Shown piece after piece: positions 1 to 11,944 of a stretch of 64,000 nt of DNA (position 1 is its first letter; every line of letters begins with the position of its first letter). Source of the DNA: Scortum barcoo (taxonomy: Eukaryota; Chordata; Actinopteri; Centrarchiformes; Terapontidae); assembly GCA_023238725.1 (NCBI GenBank), contig CM041552.1, forward strand, positions 10,109,647 to 10,173,646, in the 5' to 3' direction. The notes beneath the pieces were generated by a model, which was not told the DNA's origin, did not search any database, and saw only the letters and a list, made by a program, of their open reading frames with translations. The position numbers and the translations under genes were made by a program.

Positions 1-109
1 AAAAAAAAATCTATTACATTTATTGATAATATTAATATCAATCCTGTGTAACATTGCAGTACTGTATAACTGAACATAAACCCATAGGTGAGTTTATAGC
101 ATTTGCCTA

Positions 110-290
110 CAGTGGAAAGTAACAAAGTACTGTACTTAAGAAAGATTCAGAGTAGATTAATAAGTAGAGTACATTAGATTCAGAGATTCATTTGATGTAG
201 TAAAAATGTCATCATGCAGAAGTATCCTACCAAAAATATTTTTAAAAACATTTTCTGCTACTTAATTCTTCTATTTCAACATTTTTATTT
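110..290 (+). repeat. Fragment of a teleost dispersed repeat (GTGGAAAGTAAC family)
   Basis: The stretch starts with a GTGGAAAGTAAC...AAGTACTGTACTT string. The same opening recurs near 34,508 and, more degraded, near 57,009. It is followed by degenerate AT-rich sequence. The family looks like a non-coding dispersed element common in fish genomes; the name and class were not checked against a library. Confidence 0.45.
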
Positions 291-301
291 CATTATATTT
301 A

Positions 302-356
302 TAAGATAAGATAAGATAAGATCTTTTATTGATCCCACAGTGGGGAAATTCCACTT
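302..356 (-). mobile_element. LINE 3' end with pentanucleotide tail (minus strand)
   Basis: On the minus strand this reads AATTTCCCCACTGTGGGATC, then AATAAAAGATC and a run of TTATC units. This is the typical 3' end of fish non-LTR retrotransposons: a short stem-like motif, an AATAAA-like box and a microsatellite tail. Only the extreme 3' end is visible and no coding part was found nearby. Confidence 0.65.
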
Positions 357-3300
357 ATCTGACATATATAGTTACTTTTCAGATTAAGAGTTTACATACA
401 AAACCAAGGATGAGTCCAAAATTTAAAATATGATGCATCGTTATTTTTCAGTACCAGGACCATATATATAAATATAAAGTATAAAAATATATAAAGTAGT
501 TAAAATTGACTTGGACTTAACCAACAAGATTAAGATGCTGCTTACACACAGTAATAATAGTCATATAGTACTGCACATGGCACAAAGTGGTCTTTCTACT
601 GAGCAATACTTCTAAAACTTACACTTGTAAGGTTTTTAATTCACTGCTTGTAGACTATATTTTACAATGCAGTACTGATAGTTTTACTTGTGTACAGGAG
701 GAGAACATCTTCCACCACTAAAGAAGGATACTTAAGGTACTGTATGACTCGTGGAAGTCAACACAAGCACAGACAGACTCTGGGAGAAAGAAAAAGCTTA
801 ACCACACCTCCAGCATAAATGTCAGGTTAAATCCAAGTGAGTCATTTTAGAAGTATCAAGAACACTGAATGTCAACTAATACTTGTAAAAAATACACAAT
901 CTTTAGTGCAACACCAAATATTCATGTGGGAATAGAGATTAAGGTGGAGGCTCTAAAAACACCAAGTGGGTCACAGATGATCAAGTTTTATAACAAACGC
1001 TGGCACTGGTATACCAGTCACAGTGCTGTACATGCAGGAGCTGTGTCCTCGTGTGACTTTTTAAGAAAAGGCCTCCGCCTGTGTTACTGTCATAATATGT
1101 TATGATACTGCTCAGGTGTTGCATGTGGTCGTGTGAGTCAGGATACAACATGGCCTGATTACAGTCAATAGCTGTTGATGAACAAAATCTATTATACAAT
1201 AGCACTAAACAATTCAAGACTTACTTTGACCCTGCAATACAAAAAAGGAAGGAAGAAAAAGGAAATAAGGAAGGAAAAGATACAATATAGGAGATCTACA
1301 AGAATATTATACAATGAAGATCTATGAAGTATACAGTGTGTGTCTTGTCTACTGAAATAAAAAAATATAAAAAATGTAGAAAATATCATTGATAGAAATA
1401 AAATCTAACATATAATGATTATTATCTACAATGTATTTTGCATTGTGGGGTAAAACATTAATTCTCCAAACTTCACATTGACTCTTGAGGTTTTGGAGTT
1501 GATGCACATCTGAATGTGTAAAGGCAGGAAGATCAGAAACATTTCACAGTAATCAGAAGAATGAATATCATGATTTATTTTGGTACTCATTTGCCAAGAT
1601 AATTTATTGTCAATTTGTGAGCTTCATGTCTACACAGGCCACCAGGCTGAAATCAACAACTGATTATTGTTGGAGTGGTGAGAAAATGTCATATCTCATG
1701 AAAACACTGGCTGTGCCCTTGTGTTATGTCATTTAGGCTGTTAACGAACTGTATCTGTGTGCTCCCAAAAGCACTTTAAGTGAATGTACATTGAACTGCC
1801 TTCACCATCACTATCTTACAGAGACAAGACACCTGTTTCAATCTAAACATCCATAGATGCCTTTGTCCCCCCCTGAGAGTATACAAAGTCTGCAGTTCCT
1901 CACATGTTTATGAGTCACATTGTTGGACACATGAGAGTGTTATGTGCACAGGCCTGGCATTGTTGCAAACTGTGAGGGTTGCATGTTGATAAAGAAATGC
2001 TTAGTCAGTACCCAAACATTGCTCTGTGAGGTGAATTAGATAGAGCTGTTCTGTGCTGATAAAAGTAAGACTTATTAGAATTTAACTTCTTTTTTCTTTA
2101 TGGCTATGCAGGAAAAACACCAATACTTTTCAGAAGTTCACTATTATATCTGAAAACATATCCACTATTACTGAAAGTTTAAAATGCGTCATGTTTAACA
2201 AACCAAAATACACATCAACCAAATTTGAGCACTGAAGTTCATTTCTGATGTTTGTGAACAGTATATGTCAACAAAATAATCCTCAAAGGTCCACTTGTCA
2301 ATTATTTCAATTATATCTTGTGGTCTTCTTTCAGCAAATGGAGGCCATTGGTATGTATTAAATGGTAAAATATGAACAACCATTCTTGATAAGAATTCTT
2401 ATAGGAATATTTTGACACTTGGGGAAACAGCTTATTCACTTCCTGGCGAAATTTTAGATGAGAATTGATTCCTCTGTCATGTCTGTCTGCTGAAACAGCG
2501 TCTCCATTACATAGTAAATTAGTTGAGCAGTTTGTCATTTTGGGTAATAACCTTATTTGTTTTCTGAGGGGGAGTGAGACATCAAGACTGATACCATGCT
2601 CATATCTGTATGGTGAATATGAAGATACATCCAGCAGCTTAGTTTAGCATAAAGAGTGGAAACAGGTAGAAACAAAATCTGCAAGTCAGCATCTCCAAGG
2701 CTCATGGCAAATGGATTTTTGGAGCCAGTGCAAACAAACTGAACACGTGATTGACATATCATTTTTGTTGATCAAGTGAACTTTTTCGCAATTTGTTGCT
2801 TTTGGTCTCCACCATCTCCTTAAGGAACTATCTGACTCGTTAAATGCTCCACTACGTTCTGCATAGTTACCAACTGTGTCTGTCTCCTATTTGGTGAGTG
2901 TACAGTGGATTTTATCATCAATTACAGCCAGTTTTTATCTGGTTTGTACAATTGATGCAAAGTGTAAAAACAACAGTTGTGCTTCCTTGAGTCCCTGCTG
3001 GTTGCTTAGCAGCTACTCAGAGCCAAGAAGTAGTCTGACAGTAATCTTCTGATGATCTTCTGAGACAACAGTTTTTTACTTTCCTGAAGACAAAAAATAA
3101 TAAGATTTAACTTTAACAGTGAGCGTTAGAGGTGATAGTAATCAGAGTGGTCAGTGGTAGTCTGTTGGACAGAGTCTGGCTAACTGTTTCACTTCTTTTC
3201 CAGTCCTTGTGCTAAGTTAAGCTGCTGGATGTAACTTCATATTCACCATACAGACGTGAGCGTGGTATCAGTCTTGACATCCAACTCTCCCGTCAGAAAA

Positions 3301-5460
3301 CAAATAAGACTATTACCCAAAATGACAAACTGTTTTTGCTTTTAATTTAGAAACCATATTATGCTGACACTGTTTCTAAATCACCTCAAACTTGTGTTTG
3401 GCCTCTCTCCGCTACAGTTTCCTGTTTTTGAATGTCTGACATCACTGATACTGATATATCAGCGATAAGCCGTGCCCTTAGATTCATGCACCCCATCAAA
3501 GCTCACAATACATACTTGTGGTTTACTTGGCAAAGTGTTCATTCTCAGGCATCACAATATCAGGGATGTAGCATCATCCTATCTTTTGTTCTTCTTGAAT
3601 TGAAGTATTCAACGCCCTCCTGTATGTCTATGTGTTGGCCTATATTGTCAACCGACTAGAATATCAGTCACTGCATCAAACTGAGCTTGAGTTCACCCTC
3701 AAACTTCATCAAGTCATCAAGTTTCATGTTCATGCGTAGTCATGAGTCTTCAAAATTTTGATTCTTCAAAGCACTACATTTGTGTGAACTGCACATTCAA
3801 AAGACTTGCAGCAAACACCAACTGTATCACCTCCCTTTTAATGCGAAACATTTGGGTTTCTGATAATTGGTTCTGACCTAAATCTGCCACAGGCCTGTAC
3901 CAGGTTAGTATTATTACTTCCCTTGGGTGACCACATTTACTGCTTTTGGGTCCAACTTTTGAAGAAATGTGCCCTCAGTGACACTGATGGCATGGCTTGA
4001 AGACAAATGCTTATTTAGACAACAAAGGAAAGATTAAAACTGGCATTTGACATCGGATACGTCCAAAGTAATCTAACAGGCACCTTTTTCAGACTGTATC
4101 CTCATGATGTATTGTGGTGCTGTTCTTTAGGGACCCGAGTTACTCAGGAGGCCCCTTCGTGTTATGATGCTTCACAAAAGACTTTGGATTTCTCTCAGAT
4201 AGGTGTGTCTTTTATCCGCAGACTGTACAAAACAGCACCGAATGTTCTATTTACAATTTACAGCCCGAGGCCATAACAAAAACTGATCCATTACAAAACT
4301 TGCACTCCAAAGAACAATAACGAGACTCTTATCACATCAAAAGATCTCTTGTAATCAGATCTCTGAACCGGCTCTTTCATAGGCCTATGAAAAATAAAAC
4401 ATTGTTTGTGTATATACATTATGGTTTCCTATGCAACGCTGTCCCTGCCCAAACCCAAGACAGCAACCAAGTGTTTTTTCCGTTGCACCTCGTCATTAAC
4501 AGCCATTAAACCTGCATTATCTTACATATAAAGTTAGATCTTATTCCAGACTTACTGCGAGGTGGTTGCTAATGCATTACGGGAAGTTTAAAGTTGACTG
4601 CTGTAAATGTGATAACAAGAAGAGACAGAATCAATCTGGTGTCCTGCGAATAAACATCCATATTCCAGTACACATGCTATAAGCAAACCACGCAAAATTA
4701 CAGCTTTGTCTTTGAAATTTGAGACACAATAACCCAAAAGGTAACACATAACACCATCTGCTTCCACTTTAGGACATCCGAGAAACAAATTACCAGCCTT
4801 AAATGTTGTGACTTATCATGGAACTCATTCATCTTCTTAGGAAAAGCATTCAGTTTCAATATCTATGTCTATAAATAACAAGCTGACCAGATCCTGTCTG
4901 ACCTCATTAAAGACTGGGAGAGGGCAAAATAAATTCTCTTTGCTGAGATCAATACTATCACATTAATATTACAACCAAGCTACAGACATATGCTATGAAG
5001 ACCGATCATTTCAAACTAACAATTACAGGCTGGACATTACTGGAAACACTTTTTTTTACACAATATGAAGGCTAGTCACTTGAATATATTGATACAGTAT
5101 TTAAAGGTCCACATTTGAATCCAGAAAGTAGTTTTCATGACTTCAAATTGAGAGATCAAGTAGTTTGAGGAATATCATTAATTAAACAACAATGTTATAC
5201 ACTAAACATGTGTCATCACAACACACCAGTAAAGTGCTTTGAACTGTTTTTGGCTTCAGTGAGACTTAAAGAAAAGAAAATCTGGTAACAGTCAATAAAT
5301 AGAGAACTGGAGTTGGCATCTTGTGTTAAACTCTAAAAAACACCAACAAAATAAATGTATTTTAGACAAACTGTTATTCAAAATGTATGCAAAATATTCA
5401 GGAAGATGAACATGTTTGGCTCAGCTTGTGTTACACTATTGTAGTGTGTTACACTGAGAC
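357..5460. other. Repeat-rich intergenic spacer
   Basis: No convincing gene is seen on either strand. The short open frames have no splice context, family similarity or supporting signals. The stretch holds the inverted-repeat element at 2,527-3,345 (listed separately), plus degenerate sequence around 2,770-2,900 related to the segment near 9,840-10,010. Confidence 0.6.
2527..3345. mobile_element. MITE-like element with long inverted ends
   Basis: The left arm (about 2,527-2,690) and right arm (about 3,180-3,345) are inverted copies of each other. Both contain, in one orientation or the other, GCTGCTGGATGTA, CTTCATATTCACCATACAGA, GGTATCAGTCTTGA and ATTACCCAAAATGACAAAC, the last lying at the outer edge. 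By eye the arms match at well over 80%. Related sequence (GTCTTTATGCTAAGCTAAGC and CCCAAAATG ends) recurs near 8,540-8,710, 13,218-13,500, 20,025-20,460 and 42,360-43,165. No transposase is encoded, so this is probably a non-autonomous DNA transposon family. Confidence 0.6.
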
Positions 5461-5487
5461 CTTCCCTCACACGCCCCTGAGGTACAG

Positions 5488-5494
5488 TATAAAT
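5488..5494 (+). promoter_or_regulatory. TATA box of the zpld1-like gene
   Basis: TATAAAT lies 40 bases upstream of the ATG, which would place transcription start near 5,515-5,520 and leave a 5' UTR of about 10 bases. The matching place in the decayed copy (near 11,950) reads GTACAAAT, so the box is lost there. Confidence 0.7.
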
Positions 5495-5527
5495 GGAGAG
5501 ATCTGGTGGCCGATAGCAAGGCACAAA

Positions 5528-8500
5528 ATGAAGACGTACAGGTGAGTACTGAACCTTTTATCTCATCACCTCTTTTTGCTCGTTGTCTGATACTTTAGGT
5601 TGAAAACATATTGCACTAAATTTTCACCTAAATACTTGATTAAATATACTGGCAAATTTATTTTTTCTTACCATATCTACAGTGGAGAAAAATGCAGTTT
5701 ACAAATACTTTAGGTTTGTGTCTGGATTCATCAGACCTTTAAATGAAATATGAAATTTGAGATATCATTTTAATTCAGTTCCAGTTAATTTCAAATTTTT
5801 GTAAAATTCTGAGGAAGGTTCATAGGTTCAAGAGGAAGTATAGCAAGTATTTTCTTTATATGTATGTAATGTTTGTAATAGTTAGAAACAGAAACATAGA
5901 AATATCTATGTATTCATCATGACATCGGTCTTTCCTTCTTCTTTCAACTGAATGCCTACTGTATAGATACTGTATAGGAAGATTTGGCCATTTTTGAGTT
6001 TTCATTCAAAGCACTTTCTTTTGAAATAAGACAGTGGATGCTTTGGTTCCCATTGTCCTGCTGTTTTCTCACAGGTCCACACTCAGAACAATGAGACTGG
6101 TCATCCTTGTGTGCCAGCTTGTCCTCATTCTGAAGACCGAGGCTCAGATACCAGATGCTTGCATTTTTAGCAATACAAACAGACCTCCAGGTTTGTGCCA
6201 TTTTCTTTGACGAGTTCTTCGGTTACTGTTTTTTTCACACTAACATTATAGTTTTTAATGTCTTTTTATCTTTGCCAGAAAACTCGGACATAACTGTGAT
6301 CTGCGGCACTGAGTACATGGACCTGAGCATCTACCTGTGCCCAGTGTACCAAGCTCTCTACAATGAGTCTCTGATGGTCCTCAATAACCAGCTCAACACA
6401 CCTGAGTGTTTCGGGAGAGCTAACTGGAACGTTACCCCACCTGTGTTAAAATTCAGGTTCCCTTTAAATGAAAGTTCCATCGCATCCTGCAAAAATAGCT
6501 TTAAGGTATTTTTCACACAAGTATATAAGAATATTGTAATCATAAAAAATATTTGTAGCATTATTTAAACTTTTATTTTGGTACATTTTGACAGAAACTA
6601 TGGATTGGATCTTGAACTCCTGCATCAAAGGATTAATCAGAAAACTGCTTTAAAGTGATGTATTCTGTGAAATATACATTTCTTTTTAAATAGACGATCA
6701 GTCAGGTTGGGAGTGGAGAGTTTTCCGACTTCTCAAACGTCCAGTTCGTCAACATCTCTGGCACTGTTACATCTATAGACCCCTCTGCGGGTATGATCAC
6801 CTATCGCCCGCAGATCCTGTACAAGTTCTCCTGCTCCTACCCGATGCAGTATCTCCTGAACAACACTAGACTGGGCGTGTGAGTATGTCACGCAGCACAC
6901 GCACATGTGAAACAAGCACGAGTGAGCTACTTTTGCTGATGCATAACATGAATTAATGTATGTTATACAGATCAGGTGTGAGTGTTGCCATAAGAGACAA
7001 CAACGGCAGCTTCATCAGCACACTGAGCATGCAGCTCTACAAAGTAAGAGCTGCTCGAGCTTTTAGAATTGGACAGTGTTTTTTTTTAAACATTTTATAA
7101 CTGATTTTGTTCTTATTTTTACATGGAACAGGATGACCGGTACCAAGAGGTGCTTACCATCCCACCAACAGGACTCAACCTCAAGACCAAGATTTATGTT
7201 GGAGTTAAAGCAACAAATCTAACAGAAAGGTATTCACATTTTGATGTAAGTTTACAGTAAACAATTTGTTGATTATTAATTAATAAGAAAAGACACTTAA
7301 AATCCACCTGCCTGTCTTCAAAGATTCAACGTGCTGCTGGACAGATGCTATGCAACAACAAGTCCATATCCCATGTTCAACTCCTATTATGACCTTTTTG
7401 TAGGGTGAGTTGCATGTATGTCATGGAATATAATACTCTCTACTTACTGTGATACTCAGCTCGGGGCTAGCTCTTTGTATTTCCCCATGTACAGTCACAC
7501 TATCTGTCTTTTTATCAAGGTGTACGCGTGACGCACAAACTAAGGTGGAGATCAATGGCGCATCTCAGTATGCACACTTCTCCTTTGAGGCCTTCAGATT
7601 TGTGGAGCACAAAAATCAGACAGTTTCGACTTTCTACCTGCACTGCGTCACCAGACTGTGTGAGGTGTCCGCATGTCGTGGATTACTGCCTGTGAGTAGA
7701 TACAAAGGTTCCTCTCAACACAGTATGTGATATCATTTTAAGATATCACAAATAGGTACTTACTGTAGTTACTTCATACATAGTTTTGATTGTTTTTATT
7801 AATTGGAACAGAACTGTGGGGGCCCCGTGGTCAGGAGAAGGAGGGAGGCCCAGGATGTGTCAGCCAACGCTACAGTCACCTCGACCGCCATTTCTGTGGG
7901 AAAACAGAGCATTGGTGCGTCTTTAAGGCACAAACAACGATATCCCTACATCGTATCACAGTGACAATGTATACAATGAAAAAGATACATATGGTAATGT
8001 GAATTTTTTAATGTTCTCTGTTGATTTCATTTGACCGGGGATTCTTGTTTAAACCTGATGGCTATTTTAATATGTGGCAAGAAACAGGATTTGGTTTGTT
8101 TGGTTGAAAAATATCAGAAAAATATGATATATAGCCTAAAAAAGTCCTCAAAATGAAACAACAAAAGATGTTATTTGTCCATGCTCCCTGACACATGGTG
8201 TTTTCTTATCTGAAGCCCAGATAAGCAACCTTCAAAAACTGTTAAAAGTATGTTTTATGATGTGATCACACTAGGGTTGAGGTTTATTCGTTTATTCATT
8301 TTAAGCACAAAGACGATTTGTTTAGGTTTAGGGAAAGAACACTGAATGAAAACTTCATTAAGTATAGGTGACCATGGTTATTATTATTACTATAAGAAAC
8401 ACACAGTCAAGGCTTAGAGATAATTGTGGTAATGCTTTTTAAAACATAATGGACCCACCATAATGGACTCCAACCCCACCATCCTCCACATGCACACTTT

Positions 8501-9097
8501 GTTTCTATAACATCACCTTACTTTCCCTATTCTTTTAAGTTTTGGACAGAACTAGGCTAGCTTTTTCCCCATTTCCAGTCTTTATGCTTAGCTAAGCTTA
8601 CTGACTACTAACATCATATTTAAAAGTGATGGCTTCTTATTTAACTGTGGGCAAAAAAGTGATTAAGGTCAAATATTAACATTTCCTAAAATATCAAACT
8701 ATTCCTTTATCACACAAACACTAAAGTGATTTCTGTGTCTTACTGACCACAGTTTTGGTTTAATTTTTCAGGAGAGGCTCAAACTTTCGCAGCTCCTTAC
8801 GGTAAGAATCTGCATTGCATGTGACGTTCTGAATGTACTGTTGGGGTCTGCACCAGTGAGTCACTACTTACTCAGCCAGTAATTAGCAGCATTATTTAAT
8901 GTTCCCATGAAGTATAATATTGTCTGATTTCTTCATGCTTCTTCTTCCCTGCTTACACAGGCATGTCACCTGAGAGCAACTACAACAACCCCATGGTGGC
9001 TGTGATTATCTGCATCGTCATCCTAACTATTCTCCTTGTTGCCATGGCTGTTTGCTTTTCATTGTACATCAGACGGAGAAAACCAATCATTCAGTAA
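5528..9097 (+). CDS. Zona pellucida-like domain protein (ZPLD1/cupulin-like), 11 exons
   Basis: This is a 411-aa type I membrane protein of the ZPLD1 (cupulin) family, whose known role is an extracellular polymerising matrix protein. Exons: 5528-5541, 6075-6190, 6279-6505, 6694-6878, 6971-7043, 7132-7229, 7324-7404, 7520-7691, 7812-7914, 8772-8801, 8961-9097. All introns are GT-AG and the phases close exactly on TAA. An N-terminal signal peptide ends about residue 28. The ZP module spans about residues 44-322 and includes YKFSCSYP and CVTRLC, as in ZPLD1. A basic RRRR site (330-333) fits the conserved furin-type cleavage site. A membrane segment (about 379-401) is followed by the short tail RRRKPIIQ. 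Nine N-X-S/T sequons are visible. Exon 1 codes for only five residues; an in-frame second ATG (residue 11) could also start. It is not certain whether this is the true zpld1 orthologue, since its N-terminus differs from the locus at 62,352. Confidence 0.88.
8500..8720 (+). repeat. Dispersed MITE-like repeat in intron 9 of the zpld1-like gene
   Basis: It contains CCAGTCTTTATGCTTAGCTA and ends with AAAATATCAAACTATTCCTT, the signature of the same family as the inverted-end element at 2,527-3,345. It lies in the 857-base intron between exons 9 and 10, whose remainder is AT-rich and unremarkable. Confidence 0.5.
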
Positions 9098-9699
9098 CAT
9101 CCCCTGAGTGAGAGTGGAGTCCCTCCACCTGTCTCTCAAACCGCCAGTTTAACATTTCATCATCTACGAAGCCATTATGCTGCAGAGATAGTAAAACAAT
9201 AGTCAGCAATATCAAACTGTCATATTTAGCTTCTCCATTTCACAAACAGCATTATAACAAGGTGGTCAGCAGTAACCTGGTTTAAACTTTATAATCATCA
9301 TGAATCACATAGTTTATGAATGTGGCGGTGAGGGAACTGAATATGTACAATAATTGTGTAATATAATTAAGTGTTTAATCATGTTGTCAGAGTGGTTTTG
9401 ATGAGTTGGATCAAAATACATACTTAATATGCTTAATACATTAATATATTGCATTGTGTAGACAAAGTTGGATTTGACCAGAAGGGTCTGTCTCAAAAGC
9501 TCCGGGATATGTGTGTGTCATTTACTTTTCAATAATCTGATTAATTACAGTATTGTTTGGTAATATGTACCACTAAAGAACAACAAGAATTTTAATGGTA
9601 GAAGCCCAAATCTCAAATCTAAGTTTAAAGACCTTTAATATATCAATAGATATTAAGTTTATATGGTTCATATCCTGCACAACCTGCAATAACTGATTT

Positions 9700-10080
9700 T
9701 ATGGACACTTGGGTGCAAAAGAAAAAAGTTGTGAACACAAGAATGACATATCGTCAAAAAGCAACATAATTCATCTTAATCTGAAGTTGTGCCTCTGGTC
9801 ACTTGTTGAGAATAAGTTCAAAATTCGATCTTTTTGCTCTGTTTTTGGTCTCCACCAACTCCAAAGGGAATTATGTCCCTCTTTCACTACTATGTTCACT
9901 AGCTATAGTCACCAGCTGTATCTGTCTCCTGTTTGGTGCCAAGTGGGTAATATACAATGGAATTTTAGAACTATTTTCGCTGAAAACAGCTGCTTGCTTT
10001 AGCTGAAAATTACACTATGAGGGCAGTGAGAGTGAATCAGAACAGTAAAGTTATGAGATGAGAGTTAAACAATGAGCTGA
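9700..10080 (+). repeat. Dispersed teleost repeat segment
   Basis: The GGTCTCCACCAACTCC and CTGTATCTGTCTCCTGTTTG strings recur in diverged form near 2,800-2,900. The stretch continues with CGCTGAAAACAGCTGC and an AT-rich tail. It looks like an old copy of a non-coding family. The open frames across it (for example 9,709-10,002) have no support as genes. Confidence 0.4.
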
Positions 10081-10142
10081 AACTCAGTATAAAGGTCTGT
10101 AAAGCTACAGAGTTCCTGTAGGTTTATCATCGTCGCATTGTG

Positions 10143-10148
10143 AATAAA
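10143..10148 (+). promoter_or_regulatory. Possible polyadenylation signal of the zpld1-like gene
   Basis: AATAAA lies about 1.05 kb downstream of the stop codon, followed by a GT-rich stretch (GTTTGTGTCAG). It would imply a 3' UTR of about 1 kb, part of it (from about 9,700) repeat-derived. No closer canonical AATAAA was noticed. Functional use is inferred. Confidence 0.35.
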
Positions 10149-10519
10149 GTTGCTCTTGGAAATGTTTGTGTCAGTTTATCTGTGACTATTCAAACGTAAA
10201 TAAAACTAATGGTTGGTTTCCGAGGTTCTTAGTTCAATCGGAAATCGAAGAATAGACATCAAGACACAGCAGTTCTGCCTTCGGGGACTTATAAATCCAT
10301 CCAATGGTTTTTGAGAAATTTCAATTTGCAACAACCAGTCAAATGTGGGTGTAAACAAGCAGCAGTAATCATAAGGGAGAAACTGGGTCAACCAAGGATG
10401 CTGGAAGTCGTTTCTTGTGGGAGGAACAAAGGTGTAACAGTAGTGAAAAGGTCTATAATCACTAATTTGGTCCGACGGCTCTAAATACTTAATACATTTT
10501 TATCCACACTAATAGTGTT

Positions 10520-10760
10520 GTTCTAGGGATTACAATGTCAGCTGGTAAGTTGGCCACTGTGGTAAACACTGAAATGTCTCAACAAAGATTGGATGACTGG
10601 ATTGACACTTCACAGAACCCCTGATTTTTCCTTGACATTTGTGGTTTTGAGTAAAATATCTAAACAACTATTTGATGGACTGTCATTAGATTTGTCTCAG
10701 ACAGTGTCTCGGAGGCTTAGTGGTTAAGATATCGGTCATCAACTTTTCAGTCCATTATCA
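10520..10760 (-). repeat. Dispersed teleost repeat segment
   Basis: It contains two diverged versions of a motif reading GACATTTGTGGTTTTGAGT and GAAATGTCTCAACAA on the plus strand. This is the reverse orientation of a widespread fish repeat that also contains the GCTAACATGCTAATGTT segment seen near 16,150-16,400. It is non-coding. Confidence 0.4.
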
Positions 10761-10829
10761 TCAAGATATCGTCAAAATTCTAGTTCATCCTATACTTTGT
10801 TGTATGATGAAATACTGGCAAAATGAATG

Positions 10830-10988
10830 TCCCCTGGGACCCCACCCACCCGTCACACAGCTTCTTCAGCCTGCTGCCATCAGGAAGGAGACTGCGGAGA
10901 GCCTGCGGGCCAGGACCAGCAGACTGAGGGACAGCTTCGTCCACCAGGCTGTCAGGATGCTGAACTCTCTCCCTGCTCTGCCCCCCTT

Positions 10989-11027
<39 letters not shown>

Positions 11028-11412
11028 GGACTCTGACACCCCCATCAACACTTGAACCTTTGACACCCTCACCATCAACACTTAAACTTTTCAACACTTA
11101 AACTTTTGACACCCTCAGGTTGACACCCTCAGGAACAAGCACACAGCCACTTTAATCACTTTAACCAGACCATAAGCTAACTCAATCTTCTTTTTTGCAT
11201 TATAACCATATACATATATTTGCACTGACTGTAATTTGCCTTGTCTATTTATTATTGTGTTTTATTTACTTAGTTTGATAGTACTTGTTTTGTTTATTGG
11301 CTTATATTTTTGTATTTTATGCACCAAGGTTTGAGAAAACCATTTCAATTCTCTGACTGTCCTGTACATGCTGCAGAATTGACAATAAAGCAGACTTTGA
11401 CTTTGACTTTGA
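10830..11412 (+). mobile_element. 3' end of a non-LTR retrotransposon (LINE)
   Basis: From about 10,855 the plus strand encodes the C-terminal end of a LINE ORF2-type protein, with the pattern SRLRDSFVHQAVRMLNSLP (arginine-rich, then SF..QAVR.LN). A CA repeat, an AT-rich 3' UTR and CTGTACATGCTGCAGAATTG follow. It ends in GACAATAAAGCAGACTTTGA with repeated ACTTTG units, a typical LINE tail. The reverse transcriptase core is missing, so it is a 5'-truncated dead copy. Confidence 0.75.
10990..11024. repeat. CA dinucleotide microsatellite
   Basis: An uninterrupted run of CA units lies inside the LINE 3' end. It creates artificial Thr-His or Val-Cys repeats in several overlapping open frames. Confidence 0.95.
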
Positions 11413-11944
11413 TAAAATGTACTTGATGCTGTAACTAAAATTGAATACAGTATATTTTGTACTACGGTGCAGTATACTTCTACAACTATAAGCTGATGCA
11501 CACATCAGGCTAAGGCTATAATAACTGCTATGGGCTGTATGTAAAACATGTATTTGTACTACAAATGAATGTCATAATGATCTTATAAACATCTAAAAGA
11601 TCACCGCCTGTTCATAACTTTACAGTTCATGAATCCAGCAGGGGAATATTTTAATAAAATTATTTGACTGGTGTCACCTTCTCTATGTGGTATTTTCACA
11701 TATTCAGTTAACCAAAACATTTCAATTAATTAGTCTTAATGTTTGTTTCAAAAAAGCCCACTGGGGATATTACATTCAGTAGCTGATTTATGCTTGCACG
11801 TACAAAACATCAATGGGCGTGTACTTTTTCCCACATTCATCTTATGACAGGGACTCAACACCCAAGTGGATGTTTTGATGTTAAGGACTAGCTCATCTTA
11901 CCCTTTTGTCCAACAAGTTTCCTCTTACGCCTTTTTGTTGTTTG

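Noticed and set aside
6155..6568. 137-codon single open frame at the ZP gene
   Set aside because: It reads through an intron; the GT-AG model with exon 2 and exon 3 preserves the ZPLD1 protein and phases, so the frame is only partly real.
10720..11097. Overlapping open frames with Thr-His or Val-Cys runs
   Set aside because: They cross a CA microsatellite and the dead LINE 3' end; only the short LINE C-terminal part is meaningful.
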